From the NCBI RefSeq assembly GCF_001612885.1, contig NZ_BDBH01000007.1, positions 372,001 through 436,000 of the forward strand: DNA of 64,000 nucleotides, written 5' to 3'. Below the pieces are notes generated by a model. The model saw only the letters and a list, made by a program, of their open reading frames with translations, was not told where the DNA came from and searched no databases. The DNA is from Nocardia harenae NBRC 108248 (lineage in GTDB: Bacteria; Actinomycetota; Actinomycetes; Mycobacteriales; Mycobacteriaceae). Numbering within the stretch: the stretch's first letter is position 1; each line of letters starts with the position of its first letter. This document shows, in pieces, positions 54,187 through 63,643 of this stretch. The position numbers were made by a program, and so were the translations under genes.

Positions 54187-57100
54187 GCCGGATTGCGGAA
54201 GACGCCGTCGCCGGACTCCGGCCAGGCGGCGCGGATCCGCCCGTCGGGGCGGACGATGACGGTGAGGACGACGCCGTCCCGCACGCCGATGACGTACCAG
54301 TAGCCGTTGGCCTGGAACAGGGCGCGCTCGGGGCTGCGGGCCACATCCAGGATGTGCGCGAGTGCGGTCGCGTCGTCCCACCGCTGCGGGAACTCGGTCT
54401 TGCCGGGAGCGCCGGTGCCGAAGCGGTGGCCGCCGGAGCCGTCGCCGCCCAGGATGTCCGTTCGGTAGTACGGCGGGACCCACAGCCGGTCCGGTGCGGG
54501 AAGCCGGGAGTGGGTGGCGGCGCCGGGAGCATCCCACGCGGAGCCGCCGGGTGGCGCGTCGTAGGGCACGGGCGGGTGGATGCCGTTGCGCGACACCACC
54601 CGGTCGATCGCCTCGCGCAGGTGGCGGAGCTCGGCTCCGTCCAGCGTGAACACGGCGAGGTCCGCGACCGATCGAGTGGTGACGTCGGCTGTCTCCAGCA
54701 GGTGCCGCAGGGCGGCGGCCACCGCGGCAGGCCGCTCCGTGCGTGGCGCGGCGTAGGCCTCGGCGAGCGGCCGCGTGATGTGCGCGGGCGCCACCTCGTC
54801 GGTGTACAGGGTGAAGTACGGATGCACCACCGCTGCCGTGACCGCGGTTTCGTCGATGGCGTACCCCGGCTCGACGACGCCGCGGAGCGCGAGCCGCACC
54901 GCATCCCATTTCGCCGCGGCCGACTCCGGCTCGGATACCTCGGTATGCAGCCACCACGCCAGTTGCCCGGCGTACGTTCGGCTGGTGTCCCAGTCCTGAT
55001 CGGTCCACGAGGTCCACTGGTCGGCCGTGGCATCGGCCGAACGGCCCAGCCGGTCGGCCCAGCGGTCGATCTGCCCGGTCTCCAGCAGACTCAGAATGCG
55101 GCTCGCCTGCACCGAGACCTTGGCGGGGCGGTACACCGCGACGGGCTGTCCCCGCCGGTTCACCGGATCGGCCAGATCGGGGCCGACCGGCACCCGCTCG
55201 ATCGTGGTCAGTGGCGGCGGCAGCTGCTCGCCGATCCGTTCGAACGTCCGCACCGGCAGCCCTGTCGCCGGGTCGAGCGCCGCGCCGGACTCGTCGGCGG
55301 CGAGCGCGGTTCGGCCGAACTGCCAGGGTTCGGAGTAGTGCAGCCAGCGATTCGCCTTGTTGCCCCCGTGTTCGGTGGCCGAGAGATACACGGTCGGCAG
55401 CCCCAGCACCGTCTGGGTTTCCAGTGCACCGCTCTCCATCCCGATCTGCACCACATCGCGGGCGGTGCCGAGCCGGTGGAAGAACAGCGCCTGTTCGGCG
55501 CGGGACAGCCCGTGTGGTGCCCAGAACTCGACCAGCGAGGTGGTATCGACGCCGGTCAGCACTCCGGCACGCCGCCACGCCGCGCGCAGCTCCGCACGGC
55601 CGGCGAAGAGGTCGTCGCCGATGAGTACGAGTTGCCGATCGGGCTGATGGGCGCGGAGCTCCTCGATCAGCTGCCGGATATATCCCGGCCGGGTATCGAG
55701 CTCGGCGCCTCGGCTGCCGAAGGGGCGGGTGTCCCGTACCCAGAGCAGCGTGTACTTCAGCGGCCGCCCGGCGGTCTCGTGTCTGTCGAGCAACCCGCGG
55801 ACCGTCGCGTCCACCCGCGCGACGCGGTCCTGTGCGACCGGTCCCTCGCCGAGCAGCGCATCGACGATCGCCGCGCGGGTCTCGATCGGGTGGTCGCGCA
55901 GCGGACCGAGGGTGAACAGGTGGGCACGCAGCCATCGTGACCCCGTGTAGACCGGATCTCGGCCATCGGGCGCCTCCACGATGCGTACCCGGTGCGGCTC
56001 GATCCCGTAGTCGCTGATCAGCCGTTCGCGGATCGTCAACGCCGAGCTGAACGGGCGGGCGTGCAGTTCGAGCAGTTCCCGAATCAGGTGCGGCGCCGAG
56101 ATGCCGTCGATCGGTGCGCCCCGCACCCAGCGCGCGAAGGCGACGGCGTTGGCCTCGGCGGCCGTCATCCCCGGCGGCAGGTCGCCCAGGTACGCGATGT
56201 GCGACTGATGAGCGTCGGCCGCGGTGGCGGTGTACGCGCGCAACGGCTGGTAGGCGATCTCCAGCGTGGTCGATGGATCGACGATCAGCGCCAGTGCGTG
56301 GATGTATTCTTCGCCGCTCTGGTGGACGTAGAAGCGGAGGTGCCGATCGTCCATCCCGGTGATGGTCTCCGGCTGGTCGGCGAAGGCGTTCAATGCGCGG
56401 TGCAGCGCATAGACCCGGTTCTCGACGGTGAGCCCGGCCGACGCGAGGATCCGGTCGAGGATGCCACCGACGGTGTCCTCCCGCCGTGGCCCGCGGGCCA
56501 GGCGTTCCCAGTCGGAGATGCGCTCCGGTGTCGCGAAAACCGTCGACTCCGGTGCGCGACCCGTGCCCTCGATGCGGCGTACCCCCTCTGGTTCCGTCGG
56601 AGCGCGGGGGCCGGTGCCTGTGCCGGGAACCGGTGTGCCGGTGTGCGCGCCCGGCGCCTGTCGTATCGGCACCGCGGCGACCTCGCCCACCGGAACCCAC
56701 CGCCGCGAACCTGGATCCCACTGCGCGTCGAGGGTTGTGGCCGCGAAGAGCGGAGACAGGAAACGGTCGGCGAGCGGCAGCGCCTCCTGCAACGTACCGA
56801 AGGGGAGCGCGTCGGTGGTCCGCAGGTGCTGCGCGAACCACGTGGCCCAGCTCGGGTTCGGTAGCTCGAACCGCCCGGGGACGTCCACGGTGGCGTTCTG
56901 CTCCCGCCGCCAGGCGAGCTCCCTGCGGAGAATCTCCTGCACGGCGGCGCCGTCGAACCGCGCGTGCTGGGCCAGCAGCAGGACATCGGCCATGTCCTGG
57001 GGTCGATACGGTAGCTCGCTGCCCGCCTTCTGGCAGTCGAACAGCCCGACCGCTGGGTTGAGCACGCAGTCGTCGCACTTCGTCTCCTCGGTGCGGTAGC

Positions 57101-60100
57101 CGTAGGTGTACATACCGGCGATCTTGTGTGCCAGCGTGTCCTCGACGGAGAGGACCGGTATCCGGGGAGCGGGTGGCATCCGGTCGGTCCACAGAATCTG
57201 CTGCGGGAAGTCGATCATCTCGGGAGGACGGTGCATGGGGAACGGCTCACCGGTAATCGGGTGCGCGCGTTCGGGGTTGAGGTCGATGCCGAGCCGCATG
57301 ACCTCGGCCGCACCGAGGTACGCCCGGTGGAAGAGCCGGACGCCCGCGGTATCCAGATCCTGCGCGGACTCGAAGACGAAGCGCAGGTGGTCACCGTGCT
57401 CGGTGGCCAGCGCTGCCTCGTAGTCGCGGATCATCGCGTCGCGGTCCGCCCCGTCGATCCGGACGAGGTCGATATCGGTGCTCGGCCTGCCGCCGGGGAT
57501 CCGCGTCAGCATGCCCTGGCCGCCCTTGAGAACCCAGACATCGGGGTTCTGGGTGAAGATCCGCGACAGCACGCGTTGCAGGGTGAACTGCTGGATCTCC
57601 TCCAGTACGCCGCGCCCGGTTCCCTCGCTCGCCACTCGGGCGGCCGCCCTGACCGCCCTGCGGAATTCGCTGCCCTGCACCAACTCGGCGGCACCGGGAT
57701 CCAGATCCGCGGTGGCGGTGCCGCCCGGCTCGTAGCCGATCACCATACGGTGATCCGGGATTGGCGGGGCGAAGCGGGCCATAGCGGCGGCGTTCATGAC
57801 ATTCCGCACGCCCGCGTCGATGGAGTAGAGGTAGTTCTCGTTGCCCGGATGCGCGAAGACCTGGCTCTCCACAATCCGGAAGGCCTCCGCGACGGCGGGC
57901 GGATGCACCCGGCGGATGGCGTCCAGCAGCAGGTCGGCCCGGATGTGGCCGCGGTCGCTCGGATGGCCGGTGCCGTCTGCGCGCTCGGACTTCATGTCCC
58001 ACTGCACGTCGATCCTGGCGCCGGGGGCGAGCGCGGCCGGCAGGCTGCGGGCCAGCGCGTCGTAGTCGGCCTCGCTGAAGTGCGCGCTGACGTTGTTGAC
58101 GAAGATCCGGCCGACGCCGCCGTTCCGGCCCGCGTTCAGGAAGCCGCCCCCGCCGAGCAGGTCCGCGTACACCGTCACCGCGCCTGGCACCGGCAGGGCG
58201 CCCGGATCCAGGACGCCGAGGTCGCGGCGGCGCTGCCCGGCGTTCGCGTAGTCGCTGGTGAGCTCGGTCTGGATCACCACGCCGCCACCGGAGCGGTCGA
58301 CGTCCGGGGTCATCTCGGCGGCGAAGGCGCTGCGCCCCACTCCGACGTCGACGGTGTGCGCGCCCTCCGCCGCGGGCCGCGCCGACGGCAGCGGTCGCCG
58401 GGTGAAGGGGGCACCGTCGGTGTGCCGCAGGTTCTGCTCCAGCGGCAGCCGGTGCTGCGGCTGCGGCCGGGAGAGGACTTGCAGCGTCGCGCGATCGCCG
58501 ATCGCATCGTGGATTATCAGCACATAATCCACGTCGATGCCGTTGGCGACCGCGCCACGGTTGGCCTCGTCGATCAGGTGCAGCAGGTCGGTGACGGTGA
58601 GCTCGGTGCCGCGCGGCAGCCCGGGCAGGTCCTGCTCCAGCCGGACAGTTCCGGTCGAGCGGTCCAGCTCCGCGCCGATCCGGGCCGGCGCCGCGGCGAA
58701 GGCGTCCGCCGCCCGGTGCATGGCGTCCACATCGAGCGCCGCGCGCAGCGCGGGGGCAGCGACCTCGGAGTTCGCCAGCCCGTCGATGGCCGCGTGCAGC
58801 GCCGCCGCGCGTCGGGCCGGGTCGAGGCCGGGCGCGTTGATCGCCTCGGTGATCGGGCCGAGCAGGTCGTCCAGCGCGGCCCGGATGGGTTTACGCGCGG
58901 TCGCCGTCGCGGGATCGAAGACCGGGTCGAACACGCGGCGGGCCAGCTCCTCGTGCATCCGCCCGGCCAGCCCGAGTTGCTCGGCGGCGCGCAGCGAATC
59001 CGCGTGCTCGCCGGTGAGGTGCTGCTCCAGCCGGGCCAGATGCTCCGCCACCGCGGCGTCGAAATCGGCGTCGGTGAGCGTAGGGGAGAACTGCGGACGG
59101 GCACCGAGGGCATCCAGCTGCTCCAATCGGAGTCGTTGTGCCAGTGCGGGATCGGCGTCCGGCAGCGCGCCGTCCGAGTCCAGCTGCGCGGCCAGCTCGG
59201 CCAGCGTCCGCCGGCGCGGGGCGAGCTGGCCGGCCTGGGTCGGGTCGGCCAGCGCGCGATCGACACCGGTGGCCAGCACCCTGAGTTCGGCGAAGCGCCC
59301 GGCCGGGCTCGGACCGGAGCCGCGCTCGGCCAGCTGGATCTCGGCCAGCGCGTTCGCCACCACCCGGGTGACATCGCCGTCCCTGGTGCCGGGGGAGAGG
59401 GTGATGTCGTAGCCGGAGCCGTCCGGGCGGGCGGTGAAGGTGGCCAGGTGGTTCGCCGGTACCTGGCCCGCCCGCAACCGGATGGTCCGGCGCGGCTCGC
59501 CGCCGGAAAGCTCGAAGACACCGTCGGTGCGGTTCCAGATGATGTCGCCCGGCGTGATCAGGCGCAGGTCGGGGACGACACGGGCGAGGATGTCGGCATC
59601 GGTGAGCGGATCACCCACCCGGGCCGAGCCGTGCGCCTCGCCGACGGACTCCACCACCCCGGCGGCGGGAGGTGGCTCGCCGATCCTGGCCAGCGGGCCG
59701 ACCTCGTGCGGATGGGTCGTGACCGGGTGCGACGGGGTGCCATCGGCATCGTAGGAGAGCGCGAGGATGCGCGAGACAGGTTGTGCCGCTCTCCACTCCG
59801 ACAGTGGCAGGGAGCCGCCCGGTAGCGCGTCGTCGTGCACGGTGACGGTGCCGTTGTCCAGGGTGAGGACGTAGGCGTGTGCGCCGACGTCGTAGCTGTT
59901 CGCGGGGCCGGGGTATTCGTCGACCACGATGACGGTGGCGCCGTCGCCGAGGGCGTGCAGGTCGGCGATCACCTGGTCGTGCGAGGTGGCTTCGCGGAGA
60001 CGGGTGCCCGCGTGCTCCTCCATGGCCTCGGCGGTGATGCCGCGGGGGCCCGCTTCGTCCGGGATGGTGACGGTGCCCCGCGGCGTGCGGGTGGCGGCGA

Positions 60101-62486
60101 CGGAGAGCGCGTCGGCGGCGCAGTTGCCCGGTTGCCGGCTGTCGTCGTCCGGAGTGGCGGGCCGGGGGACGCTGCCGTCGCCGTTGCCCGCGGTGCTGGT
60201 GGTGCGCGGAGGTGTGCCGGGGCCGGGGCGCGTGCCGGGGTCGGGAGTCAGGATGGGGGTCACGGCGATGTCCGTCGTTTCCAGGTGCCGGACCTGCTGG
60301 GGAGCTTCGTGGCCGGTGGGGGCGGCGTCGATCGGGGTGAACGGGAGGTCGGCCGGGGCCGCGCCCGCGCGGGAGTGCGGGGTGGTGGGGCCGGGGGTGC
60401 CGGGGAGTCCGGCGGCCGGGCGGTTCGTCGTCGGCTGTGCCGCGGTGGCTGGATTCTGCTGGTCGGGTGCGGAGCCGGGATTCGTCGTGTGCCCGGATGC
60501 CGGATTCGCTGCCGCGGTCGGGCTCGCGTTCGCCGCGTTTGTCGTCGTTCCAGTCGTCGGGGTCGTCGCGGGTCCGGCGGTTGGGCTCGCGGTCGTCGCG
60601 GGTCCGGCGGTTGGGCTCGCGTTTGTCGTCGTTCCAGTCGTCGGGCTCGTCGCCGGTCCGGCGGTTGGGCTCGCGGTCGTCGCGGGTCCGGCGGTTGGGC
60701 TCGCGTTTGTCGTCGTTCCAGTCGTCGGGCTCGTCGCCGGTCCGGCGGTCGGGCTCGCGGTCGTCGCCGGTCCGGCGGTTCGGCCCGCGGTCGACGGCGC
60801 CGGTCCTGCGGCAGGCGGCGCGGTCGTGCCAGTGGCTCCGTCGCGCGTGGACGAGCCGGCGGCGTCCGGCTGCGCGGCCCGCATGCTGCCGTCGTCGCCG
60901 GGTGCTGCCCGATCCGGGTCGGCGCCGCGCACGCCACTGTCACCGCGCCCACCGGAATCCCCGTCCGCCCTGGCTTCGCCGCCGTTCTCCGCATGCCGGG
61001 CGCCGGAATCGCCCGCACCGTCATGCCGCACGCCGGTGTCCCCGTCGGTGGCCTGGGTGCCGGAGTCGGTTCGGCCGCTGTCTCCGTTCGCGGCCTGCGC
61101 GCCGACGTCACCTCCGAGGTCGTGCTGTGTGCCGGAATCAACGTCCGTGGAGGGTGATTCGCTGCGCCCATCGGTCCGGGAACCGGAATCCGCCGTACCG
61201 TCCCGGCCGGCGCCGGAATCGCCCGCGCCGTCGTGCCCGGCGCCGAAATCCGTGCTTCCGCCGGGGCTTCCGCCCGCGCTCCCGGACGCGGTACCTCCGG
61301 CCCTCGTCTCGGACGGCGATTCATCCGCCGAACCGGCGTCGACCTCTCCGCGATCCCCGCGCGACCCGCCACCCACCCCACCGGCCGGGGTATCCGACTC
61401 CGCGGCCGCGGCAGCGGGTTCCGCCACCGGGGCGGCACCGGCCGGCGTCTGCCCGGACGCGGGCGACATGCCGGGCGACGAATCACCCGGCGCGGCGGTA
61501 GTTCCATCCCCACTCCCCGGTGTGCCCGGCGGAATCCCACCCGCGGGCATGGGCGCCCCGGACAGGTCCGACATCCCGCGCGCCCCGTACACCGCGCTCG
61601 GCCCGATCCCGCCGATCACCCCGCCGGTCAGCATGCGCGGATCGAATTCCCAGTTCCCGGTGAACAATCCGGTAGCCCCGTAGGCCGCGCCCGCGCCGAT
61701 GGCCCCCGCCCCGGCGCCGGTGAGCGCGCCGCGGAACACCCCGGGCAGCCCGGTCGGTAGCGCGTGGTTGAGCACACTGCCGCCCGCCCCGCCTGCGCCA
61801 CCGGCGACGGCGGAGATCCCGGCATTGAGCCCGACGGCGCCCCAGTCGAACCCGTCCTTGTGCCCGCCCGTGACCTGGATCGCTTGCACCGAGAGTTCCT
61901 GCGCGGCGCCCTGCAACGCCTCGACGATCGCCTCCTGGGTGATCTCGTAGACCATCCGGGTGGTGATGGTGCGCGCGACCTGGTTGGCGATCAGCCGGCC
62001 GACCACGCGCTCGATGAACCCGAGCAGCCGCATGCCGAGCCAGCGGAATGCGGCCTGGGCGGCCGCGATGGCCCCGGCCTGGGCGAACGGCGCGCCGGGG
62101 CCGAGGAAGGCCGCGTAGGCCAGTTCGGCGGCGAGCAGCACCAGCCCGGAGATCACATTGAGTTTGGCGGCCTGGAGCTGATCGCCCATCTCGTCGGCGG
62201 AATCGGCCAGCGCCGTGAAGTTCTCGGCCAGCTTCACCAGCGAGCCGTCGCCGGACCGCAGCTGATCGAGGAAGTCGGACATCTGGTCCCGGCCCTCGCC
62301 CGCCGGGTACACGGCGAGCGTGGTGCGGGTGGCGGTGTCCAGGTCGTCGAGCAGCTGTTCGACATCCGCGCCGATGGCGCGAAGCTCGCGCGACATCTCC
62401 CACATGGAGTCCTCGTTGCCGTGCGGCCAGTCGCTACCCGCGACCCATTCCAGCCATTCCAGCCACCGGGGGAGATACAGGGCCAT
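54180..62486 (-). CDS. Giant ESX-linked polymorphic toxin: WXG-like / papain-like / AbiEii / GT-like / EndoU
   Basis: A 2768-residue protein. Residues 1-200 are a WXG-like CpnT-type domain (LPRWLEWLEWVAG, WPHGNEDSMW). Residues 210-300 are Gly/Ala-rich and 310-760 low complexity with Thr-Ala-Pro repeats. Residues about 785-920 are a papain-like domain (Cys789 in GNCAADAL, His870 in GAHAYVL, Asp885). Residues 1377-1545 look like a Rossmann methyltransferase remnant (VDVGVGRSAF), tentative. Residues 1640-1850 form an AbiEii-type nucleotidyltransferase: LKGGQGML, RPSTDIDLV (Asp1671, Asp1673), AHKIAGMY, RPQDMADVLLL. Residues 2240-2400 resemble a GT-B glycosyltransferase. Residues 2675-2768 are a bacterial EndoU RNase: GGDGSGGHRFGTG, PGKTEFPQRW, GVRDGV, RNP. 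It ends a WXG100-YbaB-toxin operon (gap of 18 bases) and is presumably exported by ESX to kill or modify competitors or host. Confidence 0.88.
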   Translation of the reverse strand: MALYLPRWLEWLEWVAGSDWPHGNEDSMWEMSRELRAIGADVEQLLDDLDTATRTTLAVYPAGEGRDQMSDFLDQLRSGDGSLVKLAENFTALADSADEMGDQLQAAKLNVISGLVLLAAELAYAAFLGPGAPFAQAGAIAAAQAAFRWLGMRLLGFIERVVGRLIANQVARTITTRMVYEITQEAIVEALQGAAQELSVQAIQVTGGHKDGFDWGAVGLNAGISAVAGGAGGAGGSVLNHALPTGLPGVFRGALTGAGAGAIGAGAAYGATGLFTGNWEFDPRMLTGGVIGGIGPSAVYGARGMSDLSGAPMPAGGIPPGTPGSGDGTTAAPGDSSPGMSPASGQTPAGAAPVAEPAAAAAESDTPAGGVGGGSRGDRGEVDAGSADESPSETRAGGTASGSAGGSPGGSTDFGAGHDGAGDSGAGRDGTADSGSRTDGRSESPSTDVDSGTQHDLGGDVGAQAANGDSGRTDSGTQATDGDTGVRHDGAGDSGARHAENGGEARADGDSGGRGDSGVRGADPDRAAPGDDGSMRAAQPDAAGSSTRDGATGTTAPPAAGPAPSTAGRTAGPATTASPTAGPATSPTTGTTTNASPTAGPATTASPTAGPATSPTTGTTTNASPTAGPATTASPTAGPATTPTTGTTTNAANASPTAAANPASGHTTNPGSAPDQQNPATAAQPTTNRPAAGLPGTPGPTTPHSRAGAAPADLPFTPIDAAPTGHEAPQQVRHLETTDIAVTPILTPDPGTRPGPGTPPRTTSTAGNGDGSVPRPATPDDDSRQPGNCAADALSVAATRTPRGTVTIPDEAGPRGITAEAMEEHAGTRLREATSHDQVIADLHALGDGATVIVVDEYPGPANSYDVGAHAYVLTLDNGTVTVHDDALPGGSLPLSEWRAAQPVSRILALSYDADGTPSHPVTTHPHEVGPLARIGEPPPAAGVVESVGEAHGSARVGDPLTDADILARVVPDLRLITPGDIIWNRTDGVFELSGGEPRRTIRLRAGQVPANHLATFTARPDGSGYDITLSPGTRDGDVTRVVANALAEIQLAERGSGPSPAGRFAELRVLATGVDRALADPTQAGQLAPRRRTLAELAAQLDSDGALPDADPALAQRLRLEQLDALGARPQFSPTLTDADFDAAVAEHLARLEQHLTGEHADSLRAAEQLGLAGRMHEELARRVFDPVFDPATATARKPIRAALDDLLGPITEAINAPGLDPARRAAALHAAIDGLANSEVAAPALRAALDVDAMHRAADAFAAAPARIGAELDRSTGTVRLEQDLPGLPRGTELTVTDLLHLIDEANRGAVANGIDVDYVLIIHDAIGDRATLQVLSRPQPQHRLPLEQNLRHTDGAPFTRRPLPSARPAAEGAHTVDVGVGRSAFAAEMTPDVDRSGGGVVIQTELTSDYANAGQRRRDLGVLDPGALPVPGAVTVYADLLGGGGFLNAGRNGGVGRIFVNNVSAHFSEADYDALARSLPAALAPGARIDVQWDMKSERADGTGHPSDRGHIRADLLLDAIRRVHPPAVAEAFRIVESQVFAHPGNENYLYSIDAGVRNVMNAAAMARFAPPIPDHRMVIGYEPGGTATADLDPGAAELVQGSEFRRAVRAAARVASEGTGRGVLEEIQQFTLQRVLSRIFTQNPDVWVLKGGQGMLTRIPGGRPSTDIDLVRIDGADRDAMIRDYEAALATEHGDHLRFVFESAQDLDTAGVRLFHRAYLGAAEVMRLGIDLNPERAHPITGEPFPMHRPPEMIDFPQQILWTDRMPPAPRIPVLSVEDTLAHKIAGMYTYGYRTEETKCDDCVLNPAVGLFDCQKAGSELPYRPQDMADVLLLAQHARFDGAAVQEILRRELAWRREQNATVDVPGRFELPNPSWATWFAQHLRTTDALPFGTLQEALPLADRFLSPLFAATTLDAQWDPGSRRWVPVGEVAAVPIRQAPGAHTGTPVPGTGTGPRAPTEPEGVRRIEGTGRAPESTVFATPERISDWERLARGPRREDTVGGILDRILASAGLTVENRVYALHRALNAFADQPETITGMDDRHLRFYVHQSGEEYIHALALIVDPSTTLEIAYQPLRAYTATAADAHQSHIAYLGDLPPGMTAAEANAVAFARWVRGAPIDGISAPHLIRELLELHARPFSSALTIRERLISDYGIEPHRVRIVEAPDGRDPVYTGSRWLRAHLFTLGPLRDHPIETRAAIVDALLGEGPVAQDRVARVDATVRGLLDRHETAGRPLKYTLLWVRDTRPFGSRGAELDTRPGYIRQLIEELRAHQPDRQLVLIGDDLFAGRAELRAAWRRAGVLTGVDTTSLVEFWAPHGLSRAEQALFFHRLGTARDVVQIGMESGALETQTVLGLPTVYLSATEHGGNKANRWLHYSEPWQFGRTALAADESGAALDPATGLPVRTFERIGEQLPPPLTTIERVPVGPDLADPVNRRGQPVAVYRPAKVSVQASRILSLLETGQIDRWADRLGRSADATADQWTSWTDQDWDTSRTYAGQLAWWLHTEVSEPESAAAKWDAVRLALRGVVEPGYAIDETAVTAAVVHPYFTLYTDEVAPAHITRPLAEAYAAPRTERPAAVAAALRHLLETADVTTRSVADLAVFTLDGAELRHLREAIDRVVSRNGIHPPVPYDAPPGGSAWDAPGAATHSRLPAPDRLWVPPYYRTDILGGDGSGGHRFGTGAPGKTEFPQRWDDATALAHILDVARSPERALFQANGYWYVIGVRDGVVLTVIVRPDGRIRAAWPESGDGVFRNPAQ
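60530..60790 (-). repeat. Thr-Ala-Pro coding repeats in the toxin linker
   Basis: Several nearly identical in-frame units encode TTASPTAGPATSPTTGTTTNASPTAG-like sequence. DNA copies differ by few bases. This extended linker separates the secretion domain from the catalytic domains and is likely to vary between strains. Confidence 0.8.
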
Positions 62487-62504
62487 GGCGCCGCGGTCCG
62501 CCGA

Positions 62505-63008
62505 TCACCAGCCGGACTCGGAGACCCCGCCGCCCGGCCGGGAGTCCTCGAGCTCGGCGTAGCCGGTTGCCGCCGCGTCCTGCTCGGCAGCGATGCGGTC
62601 CGCCGAGTTCGGCGGGGTGGTCGGGGGGGACGGGGCGACCGGGATCTCGCCGGCGAAATCCGGCATCCCGTCCACGATCTCGGAGAACTTGGGCAGCCGG
62701 GCACGCTCGTCGAGCAACGGTACGGCAAGTTCCCGTGCCTCGCGGGCGACCTCGGCCGCCGCCTCCTGGCCGGCCGCGACCACCGCCTTGGCGATCTCGT
62801 CGTAGCGGAGATCGTCGACATGCGCGGAGAACGTGACGTCGATGACGACGCCGTCGGCGTTCACCGTGACCGAAACCCGTTTGCCGCGGGCGGTCGCCGT
62901 GGCGGTGAGCTGGGCGCGACGCTGCTGCGCCTGCGCGATAGCGGCCATCCTGGAGCGGAAGTCGGCGAGTAGGCCCGCCGTCATCGCCTCGGCGTTCTCG
63001 TTCGGCAT
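62505..63008 (-). CDS. YbaB/EbfC-like protein of second ESX cargo operon
   Basis: A 167-residue paralogue of the 8041-8520 product: RSRMAAIAQAQQRRAQLTATATARGKRVSVTVNADGVVIDVTF, Ala-rich helix, then IVDGMPDFAGEIPVAPSPP and an acidic tail. ATG at 63008 is the start. It lies ten bases after the WXG100 gene and 18 bases before the giant toxin, giving the same order as in the first cluster. An accessory role in cargo export is inferred only from this conserved placing. Confidence 0.78.
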   Translation of the reverse strand: MPNENAEAMTAGLLADFRSRMAAIAQAQQRRAQLTATATARGKRVSVTVNADGVVIDVTFSAHVDDLRYDEIAKAVVAAGQEAAAEVAREARELAVPLLDERARLPKFSEIVDGMPDFAGEIPVAPSPPTTPPNSADRIAAEQDAAATGYAELEDSRPGGGVSESGW

Positions 63009-63018
63009 CGGCTTCCGC

Positions 63019-63330
63019 TCAGAAGCTCTCGGCGGACGCCTGCTCGTTGTTGCGCAGCGTCGCCGCGGCCTGAGCCTGCCCGTCCGAGACCTCGGCGAGC
63101 GTCTCGGCGAGATTGCGGGTGCTGATCGCGGTGCTCTCCCCGCCGAGCGCGAAACCCTGGTCGCCCAGGGCGAATCGAGCGCCGAACTTGTCGTCGCCCC
63201 ACGCCACCGAAGCCGGTGCGAGCGCGGCGCGAGCGCGATCGGCGAGCGTCTGCAGCTGCTCCCCGAGATTGCCGATCTGGGTCGCCGCCCGCTGTAGACC
63301 GTCCGGATCGACCTCGACACTGCCTGCCAT
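63019..63330 (-). CDS. WXG100-family ESX protein of second cargo operon
   Basis: A 103-residue helical-hairpin protein with AWGDDKFGARF at the turn, a WG variant of WxG also seen in the 7688-8011 paralogue. ATG at 63330 follows GAGAGGGG; upstream in-frame starts lack a site. It leads the operon ending in the giant toxin, so it is likely to be co-secreted with or to guide that toxin. Confidence 0.82.
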   Translation of the reverse strand: MAGSVEVDPDGLQRAATQIGNLGEQLQTLADRARAALAPASVAWGDDKFGARFALGDQGFALGGESTAISTRNLAETLAEVSDGQAQAAATLRNNEQASAESF

Positions 63331-63643
63331 CTGAACCCCTCTCGATCCCTCGTCCGGCGAACGAACCACCAGGGAGACACGGCTTCTCCGCTTCGACTGT
63401 GCACCAATATCCAGGCGACTTCAAGGTGAATGGAAGACGACTTCCGCCGGAAGTTCTGACGACCGGTCGACGCGGCCGTTGTGCGAGTGAATGTTCGACG
63501 CGGATCACCGGCTGTCCATCGGGGGATGCCGACCCTGCCCGGCTTCGATCCCGAGGAGGAGATCGCCACGGCGCTCGGCGAGGGCGGCGGTGCCCTCGGC
63601 GCGGCGGACCGCGGAGCCGTCCGCTGTGGGCAAGGATGGGCCC
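63331..63643. promoter_or_regulatory. Divergent intergenic region between ESX operon and ald
   Basis: These 313 bases hold the promoters for the WXG100-YbaB-toxin operon and for alanine dehydrogenase. The stretch 63400-63445 is relatively AT-rich and is the best place for a promoter. I see no clear operator. Short frames crossing it have no ribosome site. Confidence 0.4.

Noticed and set aside
57126..61157. Long + strand open frames (899 and 440 codons) opposite the giant toxin
   Set aside because: They are codon-position shadows of the GC-rich toxin gene: Arg/Gly/Val-rich, no domain, no ribosome site, and they mirror the known coding strand.
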